A DNA stretch of 6,252 nucleotides from Dehalococcoidia bacterium (GCA_022823105.1 JAJDXU010000193.1:1-6252); one strand, 5' to 3'. Positions 1 through 5,794 are shown, numbered from the stretch's first letter. The notes: generated by a model not told the origin, from the letters alone. Numbers and translations: made by a program.

Positions 1-422
1 CCTACACTGAGCTGGTGTCCGATGCCGCCTCGACCTCGCCGGTGCATGATCGCGCGTTCATTGACGCGACGACCTCCGTGATCAAGGAATTGGCCGGAGG
101 GGGAGACGTAGTCATCATCGGACGCGGCAGCAACATGATCCTTGCGGATACGCCGGGTGTTGTCCACGTCGGGCTGGTGGCTCCGATGGACGTGCGTGTC
201 GATACGATGGCCAAGCGCGAAATGTTCTCCAACGATGAAGCGCGGGCCTATGCTGAGGAACTGGAAAACGCCCGCGTGACTTTCTACCGCAAGTTCTTCC
301 GGGTCAACGCCAACGACCCGACCAAGTTCCACCTGATGCTGAACATCGGGCGGATCTCGCAGAGCACCGCAGCCGAAATCATCGGACACGCTGCTGAAGA
401 CATCGCAGCCGCGCCTGACTAA
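1..422 (+). CDS. Cytidylate kinase-like family protein, C-terminal part (5' truncated by window)
   Basis: The reading frame is open from base 3 at the left edge and ends at TAA 420-422, leaving about 139 residues. It resembles the C-terminal half of the cytidylate-kinase-like family (Pfam Cytidylate_kin2 type), P-loop NMP kinases that would transfer phosphate from ATP to a nucleoside monophosphate. Supporting segments are GDVVIIGRGSN followed by a hydrophobic strand (GVVHVGLVAP), then an Arg-containing lid-like region, a YRKFFRVNANDPTKFHL segment and an LNIGRIS segment, which match the family's usual 'RGSN...DP..F.L.LN..R.S' order. The P-loop lies upstream, outside the window, so kinase activity cannot be checked. 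GTG at 15 is an internal codon, not the true start. The rhomboid gene begins 2 nt after this stop, so the two are probably co-transcribed. The true substrate is uncertain; the family name comes from similarity only. Confidence 0.75.
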   Translation, partial: YTELVSDAASTSPVHDRAFIDATTSVIKELAGGGDVVIIGRGSNMILADTPGVVHVGLVAPMDVRVDTMAKREMFSNDEARAYAEELENARVTFYRKFFRVNANDPTKFHLMLNIGRISQSTAAEIIGHAAEDIAAAPD

Positions 423-424
423 CC

Positions 425-1237
425 GTGCTGCCCATAGCCGACGCGGGTCGGTACCGGGGAACGTTTCCATTCGTCAACGTTGCCCTGCTGGCGCTCAATA
501 CTCTCGTTTTCCTTTACGAGATCGCCATCGGCGGGTTCGGCTTCCTGTTCGGTGGCAGCAACCTCGACATCTTCGTCTTTTTCCTGACGTACGGATTTAT
601 TCCCGCCGAGTTGTCCTCTGGGCAGGCGTTTGAAACGCTGGGGGTGGGTGCATCGGGCGGCATCAGTATCAACACGCCAATCCCAACCTGGGGCACTCTC
701 CTGACGTGCATGTTCATCCACGGCGGGTTGATGCACTTCATTGGCAACATGCTGTTCCTGTGGGTCTTCGGGGATAACATCGAGGACACCATCGGACACG
801 TCAAATACCTGTTTTTCTACCTCGTGTCCGGTGTCCTGGCCACGCTGGCACATTACATAATCGATCCATCCTCGCAGACGCCCCTGGTGGGCGCCAGCGG
901 GGCGATTTCGGGCGCGATGGGGGCCTACCTGCTGCTGTATCCCCGCAATCGCATCCGCACGCTGATCATATATTTCCTGATCACGGTCATCGATTTGCCC
1001 GCGGTCTGTCTGCTCCTGATCTGGTTCGGGTTGCAAACCATCCAGGGACTGATGTCCATTGGAGTGAGCGATCAGGTGAGCACGGCTTTCTTCGCCCACA
1101 TCGGCGGATTCGTGGTTGGCGCAGCGGTGGGTCTGGTGATCAGGATTTTCCGTAACGATCCCGGCGGTGGCTACCGGGGGACCGGACACGGCCGGGAGCG
1201 GCCCGCGCAGTACTGGCGGGGCCGCCGGATTGATTGA
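425..1237 (+). CDS. Rhomboid family intramembrane serine protease
   Basis: This 270-residue polytopic membrane protein should cleave transmembrane substrates within the bilayer. Hydrophobic segments fall at about residues 14-34, 47-60, 89-115, 126-146, 155-172, 178-205 and 219-242. Family hallmarks are present: HGGLMHFIGNM at 99-109, where His104 and Asn108 fit the HxxxN oxyanion-hole motif; GASG at 156-159 with nucleophile Ser158; and AHIGG at 224-228 with catalytic His225. The protease therefore looks active. The Arg/Gly-rich tail after residue 243 should be cytosolic. The GTG start at 425 is chosen because it gives the usual short N-terminus before the first membrane segment (LPIADAGRYRGTFPFV). 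No clear Shine-Dalgarno precedes it, and the upstream stop is 2 nt away, so translation may be coupled to the upstream kinase-like gene. The substrate cannot be inferred from this context. Confidence 0.92.
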   Translation: MLPIADAGRYRGTFPFVNVALLALNTLVFLYEIAIGGFGFLFGGSNLDIFVFFLTYGFIPAELSSGQAFETLGVGASGGISINTPIPTWGTLLTCMFIHGGLMHFIGNMLFLWVFGDNIEDTIGHVKYLFFYLVSGVLATLAHYIIDPSSQTPLVGASGAISGAMGAYLLLYPRNRIRTLIIYFLITVIDLPAVCLLLIWFGLQTIQGLMSIGVSDQVSTAFFAHIGGFVVGAAVGLVIRIFRNDPGGGYRGTGHGRERPAQYWRGRRID

Positions 1238-1243
1238 CGCCGG

Positions 1244-1262
1244 CCGGAGGCTAAGCCTCCGG
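1244..1262. terminator. Perfect palindrome between convergent genes, possible bidirectional terminator
   Basis: The arms CCGGAGGCT (1244-1252) and AGCCTCCGG (1254-1262) pair over 9 bp around A1253. In practice the loop would be a few bases wider. It sits 6 nt after the rhomboid stop and covers the last codons and stop of the minus-strand gene. There is no clear T-tract on either side, so intrinsic termination is only suggested by position and stem strength. Confidence 0.45.
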
Positions 1263-2138
1263 GAACGGTATTAATCCAAGAATCTCCCGCGCTTCCTGGG
1301 GCGTGGCCGGCTCGCGGCCGTGCAACCGTGCCATGGTGACAGCCCACTCGATGTATTCGGCGTTGGACTTCGGCTGAGGGTTGTTTGGGAGGTATGGGCT
1401 GTCTTCGAACCCCACTCGGATGTGATAGCCCGTGGCGATGGCAATGGCGCATAGGGGGAAGGTTTGCCCCATGCTGCTGTGCGCGAGCCAGGTCGACTCA
1501 GGGTAACGTTCCCTGATGGTTTCGGCGATGAGAGCGTAGTTGCGGGGAGAGCCCACCATGGACTGTCGGCCGTCGCCCCAGTGCGCGCCGGGCTCCACCA
1601 GGAAGTACCGGGTGTCCTTGATGTAGCCCTCCTGCATGAGGGTGAAAGCGTTGTTGAGGTCGCCCATGTCGTGCACCGCAGGTTCGGGGAAAGTGCCCCT
1701 CTGGTAGCAGGCGTCCAGCGTAGCGGTGATGTCCTCAAAGGAGTTGGGCGTGATGGTCGTGCGCCGGCGGCCGGTTTCGGCATCCAGATTCCACCGGACA
1801 CCCATGCCCAGGTTGAGGGATACCATCTCCACAGGCTGTGGGGTTTCCAGGAGGTAGCGGGTGACTGCCTCCACCGGAACGTGGGCTTGCCGAGCCGTGG
1901 TGTGGTTCAGCACCAGGTCGCACTGCGCCCGTATCATGGCGTCGGTTTGGGCGTACCACGCCGGATCGTAGCTGATGCCCCCGTCCGGCGTTCGGGCATG
2001 AATGTGCACGATGGACGCTCCGGCCTCATAACACCGGACCGCTTCCTGGGCCACCTCCTCCGGAGTCCAGGGCACGTTGGGGTTGTGCTCCCGTCCCCGG
2101 CTGCCGTTCAAACATCCTTTGACGATGATTTTATCCAT
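1251..2138 (-). CDS. Beta-keto acid cleavage enzyme (BKACE, DUF849; 3-keto-5-aminohexanoate cleavage enzyme family)
   Basis: This 295-residue TIM-barrel enzyme belongs to a family that condenses a beta-keto acid with acetyl-CoA, giving acetoacetate and a new acyl-CoA. It is cytosolic and has about the usual family length. Visible hallmarks are VPWTPEEVA (22-30), the metal-binding VHIHAR with His45 and His47, NHTT (78-81), SLNLGMG (107-113), and IRVGFEDS (240-247) with Glu245 as the third metal ligand and Arg241/Asp246 beside it. The ATG at 2138 is chosen because it begins at the family N-terminus (MDKIIVKGCLNG) and has an AGGGCGG-like ribosome site upstream. The frame extends to 2222, but the extra 28 residues are low-complexity and unlike the family. 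The gene converges on the rhomboid gene and diverges from the molybdenum-hydroxylase gene. The substrate is unknown; the C-terminal PFPEA tail ends within a palindrome. Confidence 0.9.
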   Translation of the reverse strand: MDKIIVKGCLNGSRGREHNPNVPWTPEEVAQEAVRCYEAGASIVHIHARTPDGGISYDPAWYAQTDAMIRAQCDLVLNHTTARQAHVPVEAVTRYLLETPQPVEMVSLNLGMGVRWNLDAETGRRRTTITPNSFEDITATLDACYQRGTFPEPAVHDMGDLNNAFTLMQEGYIKDTRYFLVEPGAHWGDGRQSMVGSPRNYALIAETIRERYPESTWLAHSSMGQTFPLCAIAIATGYHIRVGFEDSPYLPNNPQPKSNAEYIEWAVTMARLHGREPATPQEAREILGLIPFPEA

Positions 2139-2247
2139 GGTTGTCCGCCCTGTAGTTGGTTTCGCCGGCGGCGTGGGAGAGCCGGCGTATGTTGCGACGT
2201 GGTCGGACCGAGGAGCGTTCAAAGGGTCGCACCCGAGGCCTGATCCC

Positions 2248-2276
2248 CTGAACTCCGCGAGTCCGCGCGCTATGCT
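2248..2276 (+). promoter_or_regulatory. Weak candidate promoter for the molybdenum-hydroxylase gene
   Basis: CTGAAC (2248-2253) and TATGCT (2271-2276) are separated by 17 bp and point toward the large-subunit gene at 2367. The -35 matches consensus at only 3 of 6 positions and the -10 at 4 of 6. A start near 2283 would leave a leader of about 80 nt. The divergent gap (2139-2366) holds no better-matching alternative that I could see. Confidence 0.3.
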
Positions 2277-2289
2277 ATCATAGGCGCGC
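2265..2289. repeat. Imperfect inverted repeat over the candidate -10, possible operator
   Basis: GCGCGCTATG (2265-2274) and CATAGGCGCGC (2279-2289) form an inverted repeat around CTAT, with one extra G (2283) in the right arm. It overlaps the candidate -10 in the divergent intergenic region. This could be a regulator-binding site for one or both genes, or an RNA hairpin in the leader. No regulator gene is visible nearby. Confidence 0.35.
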
Positions 2290-2353
2290 CGGGATCGCTG
2301 GCCTGCGACGCCTACCGCCCGGCTCCCACTGTTGCCGTTTCCAATTTATCAAC

Positions 2354-2360
2354 GGAGGAG
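2354..2360 (+). promoter_or_regulatory. Strong Shine-Dalgarno fixing the large-subunit start
   Basis: GGAGGAG ends 6 nt before ATG 2367. It selects that codon rather than the in-frame TTG codons at 2361 and 2364, which it abuts directly. Confidence 0.8.
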
Positions 2361-2366
2361 TTGTTG

Positions 2367-4691
2367 ATGCTGGACTACACCCCCAACATGGTCCTGACAA
2401 GCGACAAAGAATACAAGGTCGTGGGCACCCGACCGGTGCGCCACGACGGAGCGGACAAGGTAACCGGGCTGGCGCGCTATAGCGCCGACCTGAACCTGCC
2501 CGGTATGTTGTATGGCAAGGTCTTGCGGAGCCCGCACGCGCACGCACGCATCAAGTCCATCGACACCAGCAAGGCTGAGGCCGTGCCCGGAGTGCGCGCG
2601 GTCGTAACCGGCGCCGACATCGTCGAACCCAACGGCCGCGCCTCCGATCTGGCCGAAGGCGCGATGATCAACTTCAAGTTCCTGAGCAACAACATCATGG
2701 CCCAGGACAAAGCGCTGTACAAAGGCCATGCCATCGCGGCGGTAGCCGCGGTCAACGCCCACCTTGCCGAGGAAGCTTTGTCCCGGATCGAGGTGGAGTA
2801 CGAAGTCCTTCCTCCAGTGATGCACGCCCGGGACGCCATGGCCGACGGCGCGACGCTGGTGCACGAGCGGTTGGCCGCTGGCAGTTCAGCAGCCACTCGT
2901 GCCGGCGGCATCCTCGACGACGACGATGCTTCCACGGGCACCAACATCGCCAACCACTTTGAATTCCGGATGGGTGATCTGGACTCGGGATTCTCCGACG
3001 CTGACGTGATAGTCGAGCGGAGCGTTTCTACGTCGGCGGTGCATCAGGGCTACATTGAGCCCCACGCCGGCACCGCAATGTGGCATGACGACGGCAACCT
3101 CACGATCTGGTCCAGCAGCCAGGGACACTTCACGGTGCGAGACCACACTGCGCGCCTGGTCGGGATTCCGGTATCCAAGGTCAAGGCGATCCCGATGGAA
3201 ATTGGGGGCGGGTTTGGAGCCAAGCTGGCGGTTTACATGGAGCCGGTGGCGGCTTTGCTGGCACGCAAGGCACATGCGCCGGTCAAGCTGGCTATGAACC
3301 GCACCGAGGTGTTTGAAGCCACGGGCCCGACGTCCGGGACCGAAATTTCCTGCAGGATCGGGGCGACCAACGACGGAAAGATCACGGCAGCCGAGGTGCA
3401 TCTGATTTTCGAAGCGGGCGCATTCCCCGGTTCGCCCGTTCCCGGCGCAGCCAACTGCGTCCTGGCGGCTTACGACATCCCCAACACCTGGATCGAGGGG
3501 TACGACATCGTCGTCAACCGCCCCAAGACGGCCGCATACCGCGCTCCCGGTTCTCCGGCCGCGGCCTACTGCGTTGAGGTCGCGCTGGACGAACTGGCTG
3601 AAAAGCTTGGCGTCGATCCCGTCGACCTTCGTTTGATGAACAGCGCCAAGGAGGGCACTCGTCGCCCCACGGGCCCGTTGACGCCCAAGGTCGGCTACAT
3701 CGAGACCCTGGAAGCCACCAAGGCGCACCCGCACTACACGGCGCCCAAGGACGGCAAGCGTCGCGGGCGCGGCGTTGCGTCCGGGTTCTGGGGCAACAAC
3801 ACCGGCCCCTCGGCAGCCGTCGCGCTGGTGAACCCCGACGGCACGGTAACTCTGACAGAGGGATCGCCGGACATCGGAGGCACCCGCGCTTCCGTTTCCC
3901 AGCAATTGGCGGAGGTGCTCGGGATACCCGTCGAGGACGTCAATCCGCAAATCGGCGACACCGACAGCATTGGATTCACGTCCAATACCGGAGGAAGCAG
4001 CGTCACTTTCAAGACCGGTTTCGCAGCGTACACGGCGGCCCAGGACATCAAACAACAGATGATAGCCCGGGCGGCCCGAATCTGGGAGGTAGAGCCGGAC
4101 GAGGTTGAATTCGAGGACGGAGTGCTCAAGCACCGCGCCGACGACCAACTGCGGATGACGTTCCAGCAACTGGCTGCTCGCCAGGTCCCGACCGGCGGCC
4201 CCATCGTGGGTCGCGGCGGCGTGAACCCCGGCGGCGCCGGACCGTGCATTGGCGTGCATATCGTGGACGTGGAAGTGGACGAAGACACCGGCAAGGTTGA
4301 GATCGTTCGCTACACGGCCGTGCAGGATGCCGGCAAGGCGATTCACCCGTCCTACGTGGAGGGGCAGATCCAGGGCGGCGCCGTGCAAGGCATCGGTTGG
4401 GCGCTCAACGAGGAGTACTACACCAACGACCAGGGGCACATGGTCAACTCCAGCTTCCTGGACTACCGTATGCCGACCAGTTTGGACCTGCCCATGATCG
4501 ACACCTGTATCGTCGAGGTGGACAACCCGAACCATCCGTATGGCGTGCGCGGCGTCGGTGAGGTTCCGATCGTCCCTCCGATGGCGGCCATCGCCAACGC
4601 GATTTACGACGCCATCGGGGTCCGCTTGACCGTACTTCCCATGAATCCGGGCAACGTGCTCGAAGCCCTCTGGGAAAAGAACGGCAGCTAG
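2367..4691 (+). CDS. Xanthine dehydrogenase/CoxL family molybdopterin-binding (large) subunit
   Basis: This 774-residue protein is the catalytic subunit type of molybdenum hydroxylases, which bind the molybdopterin-cytosine-dinucleotide form of the cofactor. The N-terminal aldehyde oxidase/xanthine dehydrogenase a/b hammerhead domain spans about 30-155 (DKVTGLARYSADL onward). The Mo-cofactor domains follow from about 170 to the end. Visible motifs are SSSQG (249-253), GGGFGAK (280-286), the active-site loop AYRAPG (390-395), the cofactor loop GGSSVT (542-547), VEGQIQGGAVQGIGWAL (664-680), and GVGEVPIVPP with presumed catalytic Glu732. The ATG at 2367 is chosen over TTGs at 2361 and 2364 because GGAGGAG (2354-2360) lies 6 nt upstream. 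The loop lacks the AYxCSFR sequence of form I CO dehydrogenase, so another hydroxylase reaction is likelier. No FAD or [2Fe-2S] subunit gene flanks it; a MoaD-like gene follows. Substrate unknown. Confidence 0.93.
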   Translation: MLDYTPNMVLTSDKEYKVVGTRPVRHDGADKVTGLARYSADLNLPGMLYGKVLRSPHAHARIKSIDTSKAEAVPGVRAVVTGADIVEPNGRASDLAEGAMINFKFLSNNIMAQDKALYKGHAIAAVAAVNAHLAEEALSRIEVEYEVLPPVMHARDAMADGATLVHERLAAGSSAATRAGGILDDDDASTGTNIANHFEFRMGDLDSGFSDADVIVERSVSTSAVHQGYIEPHAGTAMWHDDGNLTIWSSSQGHFTVRDHTARLVGIPVSKVKAIPMEIGGGFGAKLAVYMEPVAALLARKAHAPVKLAMNRTEVFEATGPTSGTEISCRIGATNDGKITAAEVHLIFEAGAFPGSPVPGAANCVLAAYDIPNTWIEGYDIVVNRPKTAAYRAPGSPAAAYCVEVALDELAEKLGVDPVDLRLMNSAKEGTRRPTGPLTPKVGYIETLEATKAHPHYTAPKDGKRRGRGVASGFWGNNTGPSAAVALVNPDGTVTLTEGSPDIGGTRASVSQQLAEVLGIPVEDVNPQIGDTDSIGFTSNTGGSSVTFKTGFAAYTAAQDIKQQMIARAARIWEVEPDEVEFEDGVLKHRADDQLRMTFQQLAARQVPTGGPIVGRGGVNPGGAGPCIGVHIVDVEVDEDTGKVEIVRYTAVQDAGKAIHPSYVEGQIQGGAVQGIGWALNEEYYTNDQGHMVNSSFLDYRMPTSLDLPMIDTCIVEVDNPNHPYGVRGVGEVPIVPPMAAIANAIYDAIGVRLTVLPMNPGNVLEALWEKNGS

Positions 4692-4701
4692 CAAAAAACG
4701 T

Positions 4702-4730
4702 TGGGGGCGGGTTTCAAACCCGCCCCTACC
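4702..4730. repeat. GC-rich palindromic repeat (REP-like) in the gap before the MoaD-like gene
   Basis: GGGGCGGGTTT (4704-4714) and AAACCCGCCCC (4716-4726) are a perfect 11-bp inverted repeat around C4715. A G.T and a T-A pair extend it to 4702/4728, followed by TACC. There is no T-tract, so it is a poor intrinsic terminator. Its form resembles dispersed palindromic intergenic repeats seen in many environmental bacterial genomes, which is from memory. As RNA it would separate the large-subunit and MoaD-like messages and might stabilise the upstream 3' end. Confidence 0.7.
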
Positions 4731-4761
4731 AGCATGGTTGACCATCTGCAGGTGACTGACA

Positions 4762-5031
4762 ATGCCCGACGTTTGGATACCGGCTCAGATGCAACGAATC
4801 ACCGGCGCACCGGATCGGGTTCAGGTTGATGGCGCGACGGTGCGCCAGGTAATCAACAACCTGGAGCGGATGCATCCCGGCATCAAGGAACTGCTCTACG
4901 ATGAGGAGTTGGACGACATAACGCCGGGCCTTGCAGTTATTGTGGATGGAGACGTCAGCCAACTGGGGTTGATGGAGCGGGTCAGGGACGACAGCGAAAT
5001 GCACTTCCTGCCGGCCATCGGCGGCGGATGA
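4762..5031 (+). CDS. MoaD/ThiS family sulfur-carrier protein
   Basis: This 89-residue ubiquitin-fold (beta-grasp) protein resembles MoaD, the small subunit of molybdopterin synthase. MoaD carries a thiocarboxylate on its C-terminal Gly and donates sulfur to build the dithiolene of the cofactor. Evidence is the short length, the VRQVINNLERMHPGIKE helix (27-43), the PGLAVIVDGDVSQLG strand-turn region (55-69), the DDSEMHFLPAI segment (76-86), and the C-terminal tail Gly87-Gly88-Gly89, which retains the diglycine end. ATG 4762 has AGGTGA (4750-4755) 6 nt upstream. It lies 70 nt after the molybdenum-hydroxylase subunit and is probably in the same transcript, which suggests a dedicated role in that enzyme's cofactor. 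No MoaE, MoeB or MobA homologue is in the window. It could instead serve ThiS-like or other sulfur transfer; the neighbour favours MoaD. Confidence 0.85.
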   Translation: MPDVWIPAQMQRITGAPDRVQVDGATVRQVINNLERMHPGIKELLYDEELDDITPGLAVIVDGDVSQLGLMERVRDDSEMHFLPAIGGG

Positions 5032-5058
5032 CGCTGGCCAAATGCAAAGCACCCCAAA

Positions 5059-5078
5059 GGGCGACCCGAGAGTCGCCC
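5059..5078. terminator. Hairpin between convergent genes, probable terminator
   Basis: GGGCGAC (5059-5065) and GTCGCCC (5072-5078) form a 7-bp stem with a 6-nt loop. It lies between the MoaD-like gene (stop 5031) and the end of the minus-strand small gene (5098). On the minus strand the stem is followed by only TTT, so a weak terminator for that strand is the best reading; it may work on both. Similar stems also occur as dispersed repeats, so a repeat element is an alternative. Confidence 0.45.
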
Positions 5079-5097
5079 ATGTAATCCAGCCACCTTG

Positions 5098-5310
5098 CTA
5101 GGAAATCCTCGGGGAAAACGTCATCCACCCGTAGGCAATGGTATCAGGCGGATAGAATCGGGCCGAATACTCCGGTTCCTTGGCGCCTACCAACAGCGCG
5201 AGGATCGGCACTGGAATCGGAATCAGCCGGAAGTACATCAACAACCCCACCGCAGCAACCGCCGCGGCAACGAATAACACTACCGCACCCAGAATCTTCC
5301 AACCCGACAT
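5098..5310 (-). CDS. Small membrane protein, possibly the truncated N-terminus of a DUF3352-like protein
   Basis: The protein is 70 residues if read from ATG 5310, which has AGGAG 10 nt upstream; an in-frame TTG at 5331 would add 7 residues but has no ribosome site. Residues about 4-27 are one strong membrane segment (ILGAVVLFVAAAVAAVGLLM), with a second, weaker hydrophobic stretch at about 29-43 rich in Pro and Ile. After it comes KEPEYSARFYPPDTIAYGWM, which resembles the first extracytoplasmic strand of DUF3352-type proteins ('P.DT..Y...'), normally several hundred residues long. The frame stops at TAG (5100-5098) just inside that domain, so this is probably a remnant or a degraded gene. 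It may instead be a real short membrane protein, since a hairpin follows its stop closely. The family assignment is from memory and tentative. Confidence 0.5.
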   Translation of the reverse strand: MSGWKILGAVVLFVAAAVAAVGLLMYFRLIPIPVPILALLVGAKEPEYSARFYPPDTIAYGWMTFSPRIS

Positions 5311-5382
5311 CGGAACGTCGCTCCTGTTCAACCCAAATGAGCAGTCAGTCTAACGATCGATTTCCGGCGGCACATCGTAACC

Positions 5383-5395
5383 CACGACCGTCGTG
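5383..5395. repeat. Short palindrome in the divergent gap before the B12 leader
   Basis: CACGAC (5383-5388) and GTCGTG (5390-5395) are a perfect 6-bp inverted repeat around C5389. It lies 53 bp upstream of the -35 element of the riboswitch promoter and 73 bp upstream of the minus-strand gene start. It may be a protein-binding site, but a single short copy is weak evidence. I see nothing else in 5332-5447. Confidence 0.25.
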
Positions 5396-5447
5396 TCACC
5401 ACTTGGTACGAAATCGTTCCCTTTTCCGACCGGCCGCTGCTGCCCCG

Positions 5448-5476
5448 TTGACAACCTTTCCGCCCCCAGATACATT
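5448..5476 (+). promoter_or_regulatory. Sigma70-type promoter for the riboswitch-cbiE transcript
   Basis: A perfect TTGACA -35 box (5448-5453) is followed by a 17-bp spacer and TACATT (5471-5476), which matches the -10 consensus at 4 of 6 positions. The predicted start near 5483 is about 33 nt before the riboswitch P1 stem, as expected for a leader promoter. A short hairpin, CGGTGC/GCACCG at 5482-5496, would form at the extreme 5' end of the RNA. Confidence 0.75.
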
Positions 5477-5515
5477 GTGTGCGGTGCTTGGCACCGTTTA
5501 AATCTTGAAGTTCTG

Positions 5516-5688
5516 CACCGGGCGCCACTACCCAGTTCGGCTTAATTGGGAAGACGGTGAGAATCCGTCGCGGTTGCGCCACTGTAAACGGGGAGCCTCC
5601 CGACGAAATCCACTACATCGCGTGAACGACGAGATGTGGGAAGGGGTCGGGAAGGCTTGGAACCGTAAGCCAGGAGACCTGCCCGGTG
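5516..5688 (+). ncRNA. Cobalamin (B12) riboswitch aptamer
   Basis: The conserved blocks of adenosylcobalamin-class riboswitches occur in order: GGTGAGAATCC (5556-5566), GCCACTGTAA (5578-5587) and the B12 box AGCCAGGAGACCTGCC (5668-5683). P1 closes the aptamer as an 8-bp perfect stem, CACCGGGC (5516-5523) with GCCCGGTG (5681-5688). CCCAGTT/AATTGGG (5531-5537/5544-5550, with one G.U pair) makes the next 5' stem. The variable side arm contains AGCCT/AGGCT (5594-5598/5653-5657) and CCCGAC/GTCGGG (5599-5604/5646-5651). It lies 157 nt before cbiE and should lower expression of that gene when cobalamin is plentiful. Open reading frames crossing this RNA are not coding. Confidence 0.95.
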
Positions 5689-5716
5689 TTGCAATGGAAA
5701 CCCGCTCTGCGCCCAA

Positions 5717-5794
5717 CAGGGTCGTTCCCCAAGGCGTTCGTACGCATAGCAAGCCGACGAACGCCTCCGGTGACACACCGGTAAAAGGACCCTG
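5717..5794 (+). promoter_or_regulatory. Candidate antiterminator of the riboswitch expression platform
   Basis: CAGGGTC (5717-5723) is perfectly complementary to GACCCTG (5788-5794), which includes most of the left arm of the terminator. Inside this 7-bp helix are two self-contained hairpins: AGGCGTTCGT/ACGAACGCCT (5732-5741/5757-5766, 15-nt loop) and CCGGTG/CACCGG (5767-5772/5776-5781). Together they would form a three-way junction that cannot coexist with the terminator. The first hairpin is placed like the P13 element of other B12 riboswitches. The pairing is read from sequence; its function is inferred. Confidence 0.55.

Noticed and set aside
419..1189. 256-codon minus-strand frame opposite the rhomboid gene
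   Set aside because: It is antisense of a gene with intact catalytic motifs and membrane segments; its product is unstructured and rich in Gln, His and Asp.
2139..2222. 28-codon N-terminal extension of the BKACE gene
   Set aside because: The extension is Pro/Thr-rich and unlike the family. The family N-terminus begins at ATG 2138, which has its own ribosome site.
1464..2243. 259-codon plus-strand frame opposite the BKACE gene
   Set aside because: It is antisense of a well-conserved enzyme and has no family resemblance.
2367..4691. Form I carbon monoxide dehydrogenase large subunit (coxL)
   Set aside because: The Cys-containing AYxCSFR loop is absent (AYRAPG instead) and coxM/coxS genes are not adjacent.
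2886..4745. 619-codon minus-strand open frame opposite the hydroxylase subunit
   Set aside because: It is a shadow of strongly coding, G+C-rich plus-strand sequence with all the family motifs; the antisense product is Arg/His/Val-rich with no recognisable domain.
4726..5097. In-frame continuation of the small membrane protein through its TAG stop
   Set aside because: The frame does stay open past the TAG, but the translation is mostly the antisense of the MoaD-like gene and does not resemble an extracytoplasmic domain.
5482..5496. CGGTGC/GCACCG hairpin followed by TTTA as a terminator
   Set aside because: It lies immediately after the strong promoter, at the predicted transcript start, and the T-run is too short. 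A 5'-end hairpin of the leader is likelier.
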